Notes under the pieces: model-generated
What the model was told of the DNA's origin: nothing
The model's input: only the letters and a program-made list of their open reading frames with translations
Databases searched by the model: none
From: Solirubrobacter deserti
GTDB lineage: Bacteria > Actinomycetota > Thermoleophilia > Solirubrobacterales > Solirubrobacteraceae
Direction of reading: 5' to 3'
NCBI RefSeq assembly: GCF_027587175.1
Contig: NZ_JAPCID010000019.1
Span: 1-64,000 of the forward strand
Length of the DNA stretch: 64,000 bases
Part shown: positions 61,415 to 64,000 of the stretch, in pieces
Position numbering within the stretch: position 1 is the stretch's first letter
Layout of the letters: each line of letters begins with the position of its first letter
Translations under genes and position numbers: made by a program

Positions 61415-62088
61415 GCCAGCAGCCGGACTGCGAGCAGGGGCACCAGCGCGCACGCGAACAGCGCGTCGGCCCGCGTGAAGGCCAGCGCTCCCAGGCGGGG
61501 CATCCGCTGCTCGAACCCGCGCGCGAGCATCGCCAGGTGCACGCGCTCACCGCGCTCGTAAGAGCGCAGGAACAGCGAGGTGGCGACGCGCCCCAGCGCC
61601 GCCGCCTGAAGCGCGTGGCGCGGCGCGTAGCCGCGGGCGAGCAGCGCGGCGCGCATGCGCCTCACCTCGCCCACGATCACGAACAGGTAGCGGTACATGA
61701 ACGCGGCGATCAGGATCAGCACGCGCGGCACGCGCAATCGCTCGAGCGCGTGCAGCACGTCCGGGAAGCTCGTGGTGGCGCCGAGCAGCACCGCGGACAC
61801 CGTGCCGAGCACGGCCTTCACGCCCGCGCTGGGCGTGAACAGCGCCACGAGCGCCACCGGCACGACGACGATCAACGCGCGCCGAGCGACCACGCCCGGC
61901 GGGACGCGGGCGACCACGGCGACGAGCAGGAGCGCCACCGCGCAGGCGGCCCACGCCGGCCAGGTCCGCGCCGTCACCGCGACGAGCGTGATCAGCGCGA
62001 AGCCGAGGACCTTCGTGCGCGGGTCCAGGCGGTGGATCGGGCTGCGCGCGTCCCCGGCGACGCTCGCCGCGTCCAGCGGGCGCTTCAC
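61411..62088 (-). CDS. cbiQ: Cobalt/nickel ECF importer transmembrane protein, CbiQ type
   Basis: The 225-residue membrane protein has the EcfT/CbiQ N-terminal [20 protein letters not shown] region and about five helices. The two coupling Ala-Arg-Gly signatures, ALLARGYAP and [10 protein letters not shown], contact the ATPase. The length is typical. It links CbiM to CbiO. Overlaps of 4 bp on both sides place it in one transcription unit with them. Nickel or cobalt cannot be told apart from this subunit. Confidence 0.92.
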   Translation of the reverse strand: MKRPLDAASVAGDARSPIHRLDPRTKVLGFALITLVAVTARTWPAWAACAVALLLVAVVARVPPGVVARRALIVVVPVALVALFTPSAGVKAVLGTVSAVLLGATTSFPDVLHALERLRVPRVLILIAAFMYRYLFVIVGEVRRMRAALLARGYAPRHALQAAALGRVATSLFLRSYERGERVHLAMLARGFEQRMPRLGALAFTRADALFACALVPLLAVRLLA

Positions 62089-63032
62089 GCCACCGCGCGC
62101 CGGCGCGCGAGCCGCGCGACCCCGTACCCGGCGCCGAACACGAGCAGCGTGCCGGTGAAGCCGGCCAAGCCGGTCGCGATCCGCTCGTCGGAGACCTCCG
62201 GGAACGCGTAGTCCGGGATCGGCGCGTCCTGTTGGATCGCGGCGAGCCGGCCGTCTTCGATGAACCCCTCATCCTGCGCGACCCGCTCGAGCCCGTCGGG
62301 GTGGCTGGACGCGAACGGGGACGCGGCCGTCGCCAGGCCGACGGCCACGGCGAGGGCGAGGACGGCGAACGCGCGCCGCAGCGCGATCGGGCGCAGACCG
62401 GGAGCCGCCGCGATCAGGTCCGGGCGCGTGGTCAGCACGGCGCTCACCGCGGCGACGGTCACCACCGCCTCCCCCACGCCGATCAGCGTGTGCACGCCGA
62501 GCATCGCCGGCATGACGGTGCCGAGCGGGACCGTGCCCGAGAGCGCGAGCTGCGCGGCCGTCGCCGCCGCGCCGGCCATCACGGCCAGCCACGCGCCGGC
62601 GCCGCTCACGGCCAGCAGCGTCGTCCGCCCTTCGCCGAACAGCCGGCGGGCGCCGTGCATCAGGCCGCCGACGAGCAGCGCGCCGATCACGCCCATGTTG
62701 AGCGCGTTCGCGCCGAGCGCGGTGATCCCCCCGTCGGCGAACAGCAGCGCCTGCACGCCCAGGACGACCGCCAGCACGAGGCAGGCGAGCCACGGGCCGA
62801 GCAGGATCGCCGCGAGCGCGGCGCCCATGAAGTGCCCGCTGGTCCCGCCCGCGACCGGGAAGTTGAGCATCTGCGCGGCGAACACGAACGCGGCGGTGAC
62901 GCCGAGCAGCGGGACGCGGCGCTCCTCGAGGTCGGCGTCGGCGCGCCTGAGGGCCACGCCGACCGCGGCCGCCCCGGGCAGCGCGCACGCGACGGCGACC
63001 TCCGTGGTGAGAAAGCCGTCAGGGATGTGCAC
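62085..63032 (-). CDS. cbiM: CbiM-CbiN fusion, metal-binding component of the Co/Ni importer
   Basis: GTG at 63032 gives 315 residues beginning [15 protein letters not shown]; the N-terminal Met-His start is essential in this family because it forms part of the metal site, so this start is well founded. [18 protein letters not shown] carries the further His. After the CbiM helices (about 1-215), a [13 protein letters not shown] segment and a last helix form the CbiN-like part in the same chain. It selects Co2+ or Ni2+. It is divergent from a Fur-type regulator, with a Nur-like dyad between them. Confidence 0.9.
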   Translation of the reverse strand: MHIPDGFLTTEVAVACALPGAAAVGVALRRADADLEERRVPLLGVTAAFVFAAQMLNFPVAGGTSGHFMGAALAAILLGPWLACLVLAVVLGVQALLFADGGITALGANALNMGVIGALLVGGLMHGARRLFGEGRTTLLAVSGAGAWLAVMAGAAATAAQLALSGTVPLGTVMPAMLGVHTLIGVGEAVVTVAAVSAVLTTRPDLIAAAPGLRPIALRRAFAVLALAVAVGLATAASPFASSHPDGLERVAQDEGFIEDGRLAAIQQDAPIPDYAFPEVSDERIATGLAGFTGTLLVFGAGYGVARLARRRAVA

Positions 63033-63064
63033 GACGCCCCGATCTCCAGCTACTGAGAGTGACT

Positions 63065-63098
63065 TGCAAGAGCGGGATTCTTGCAGCACTCGTACGAT
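63065..63098. promoter_or_regulatory. Nur/Fur-like operator and -10 region
   Basis: TGCAAGA (63065-63071) and TCTTGCA (63079-63085) are perfect 7-bp arms around a 7-nt spacer, midway between the importer and the Fur-type gene. The TTGCA half sites resemble the nickel-responsive Nur box known from Streptomyces. TACGAT (63093-63098) could be a -10 box placing transcription near the GTG at 63105, that is, a leaderless mRNA. Confidence 0.6.
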
Positions 63099-63104
63099 GG
63101 GCGC

Positions 63105-63545
63105 GTGACCCTCGCACCGCCCAGCGAGCCACTGCCGTTCCGCGACCTCGAGGACGTCGCCGCCGCGCTCCGGCGCGCGGGCAGCCGCCTCACCACGCCG
63201 CGCCGGATGGTGCTCGAGGCGCTGTTCGCCGCCGACGAGCTGCTCACCGCCGAGCAGATCGCCGACGGCAAGCTCGACCTCACCTCGGTCTACCGCAACC
63301 TCGAGAAGCTCGAGGAGCTCGGCGTCGTCCGCCACGTGCACATCGGGCACGGCCCGAGCGTGTACGGCCTGCTCGGCGACGGCGAGCGCGAGTTCCTCGT
63401 CTGCGAGCGCTGCGGCAAGGTGGTGGTGGCCGGCACGGACCAGCTGGACCGCGTCCGCGCCGTGATCCGGGAGCAGTTCGGCTACGAGGCGCGCTTCACG
63501 CACTTCCCCCTACACGGCCGCTGCCCCGACTGCATCAGGCGTTGA
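63105..63545 (+). CDS. Fur-family metalloregulator (Nur/Zur type)
   Basis: GTG at 63105 gives 146 residues. The N-terminal winged helix includes [30 protein letters not shown] and [18 protein letters not shown]. Metal ligands are visible in HVHIGHG, and two cysteine pairs (CERCGK and CPDC) form the structural zinc site. The length is normal. With the Co/Ni importer in divergent orientation and a Nur-like site between, it is most likely a nickel (Nur) sensor; zinc or iron sensing is possible. The 3' end overlaps the STAS gene by 11 bp. Confidence 0.87.
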   Translation: MTLAPPSEPLPFRDLEDVAAALRRAGSRLTTPRRMVLEALFAADELLTAEQIADGKLDLTSVYRNLEKLEELGVVRHVHIGHGPSVYGLLGDGEREFLVCERCGKVVVAGTDQLDRVRAVIREQFGYEARFTHFPLHGRCPDCIRR

Positions 63546-63912
63546 GCAGCTTGCGGGCCGCCTCGGCGTCGTCGACGAGCGGCAGGAATTCGCTCGCTCC
63601 CGCGAGCTCGAAGGCACGGCACACGCCCTTCTTGGACGGGCGCAGCATGATCAATCGGGTCTGCGCCACGCGCGCCTCCTGAGCGACGCCCGCGAGGGCG
63701 CGCAGGCCGGTGGAATCGCAGAACTGCAGCGGGGCGAGGTCGACGACGACCCCCTGATTGCACGCCTCGAGGCACTCCTCGATGCGGGAACAAAGCTCTG
63801 GGGCCGTCCACAGATCCAGCTCACCACCGACCTCGAGCACGGGGACCTCCCCGAGCTGGTGACGGGTGATCGCCACGCGGGTGGCGACCAGATGGTTCGA
63901 CGTTGCGGACAT
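63535..63912 (-). CDS. STAS-domain anti-sigma factor antagonist
   Basis: The 125-residue protein is a single STAS domain (VPVLEVGGELDLWTAPELCSRI, then VVVDLAPLQFCDSTGLRAL) with the phosphorylatable Ser67 in CDSTGLRAL. Such proteins release sigma factors from anti-sigma kinases and are reactivated by SpoIIE-type phosphatases like that at 6283. No anti-sigma factor or sigma factor gene is adjacent, so its partner is elsewhere. ATG at 63912. The last 88 bases of the window (63913-64000) show no gene. Confidence 0.88.
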   Translation of the reverse strand: MSATSNHLVATRVAITRHQLGEVPVLEVGGELDLWTAPELCSRIEECLEACNQGVVVDLAPLQFCDSTGLRALAGVAQEARVAQTRLIMLRPSKKGVCRAFELAGASEFLPLVDDAEAARKLLNA

Positions 63913-64000
63913 GGGGTTCGCGTACCCGACCCACCGCCCGCGGATTGCGGCGCGTCAGCGCTCATACGAACCGTCGACCCAAGGTGACACCCCGCGGTCG

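Overview
The window looks like a chromosomal segment of a high-GC soil actinobacterium, most likely of the Solirubrobacterales (Solirubrobacter/Conexibacter type). The reasons are a very high GC content, many GTG and TTG starts with GGAGG-type ribosome sites, long runs of genes overlapping by 4 bp (ATGA or GTGA), large secreted proteins with FlgD-like, PKD and HYR modules, and a carbohydrate-centred gene content. This placement is inference from style and gene content, not from a marker gene. No rRNA, tRNA, CRISPR array, insertion sequence or phage gene was recognised.

Layout. Bases 1-8862 hold a truncated gene, a lipase, a secreted MopE-like protein, a cation/proton antiporter, a frame-disrupted LysR regulator divergent from an MFS transporter, and a phosphatase-thioesterase-proC cluster. 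Bases 8859-16871 are one giant secreted multi-module SGNH-hydrolase gene read through two apparent, mutually compensating frameshifts. Bases 17089-28407 carry secreted and membrane proteins (signature amidase, M28 peptidase, RTX-like repeat protein, exported TIM-barrel protein) plus two very small genes and a methyltransferase. Bases 28511-40604 are a myo-inositol locus: a LacI repressor with a membrane serine protease on one side, and on the other iolE, an ABC importer, two Gfo/Idh/MocA dehydrogenases (one iolG), an epimerase-like gene, iolC, iolB and iolD. The aldolase iolJ and the semialdehyde dehydrogenase iolA are not in the window. Bases 40548-44449 hold an MMPL transporter with a divergent TetR regulator and a ThrE-type exporter.

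Bases 44488-58190 form a tightly overlapping minus-strand operon of eleven genes: a sugar isomerase, a split transketolase, an FGGY kinase, a SorC regulator, a DUF2291 protein, an Rbs-type ABC importer and two secreted DUF1593 (nucleoside-hydrolase-like) enzymes. It reads as a complete path from extracellular hydrolysis through uptake, isomerisation and phosphorylation to transketolase cleavage of a short-chain sugar; D-apiose or another pentose is my best guess. Bases 58313-64000 carry a DUF1479 oxygenase-like gene divergent from a ROK repressor, a Co/Ni ECF importer (CbiM-CbiN fusion, CbiQ, CbiO) divergent from a Fur-family regulator, and a STAS protein.

The most interesting observation is a C-terminal module of about 118-127 residues, ending TFTLSTTxP, carried by four secreted proteins with unrelated catalytic parts (amidase, TIM-barrel isomerase-like, two DUF1593). 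It looks like a shared surface-targeting or binding module.
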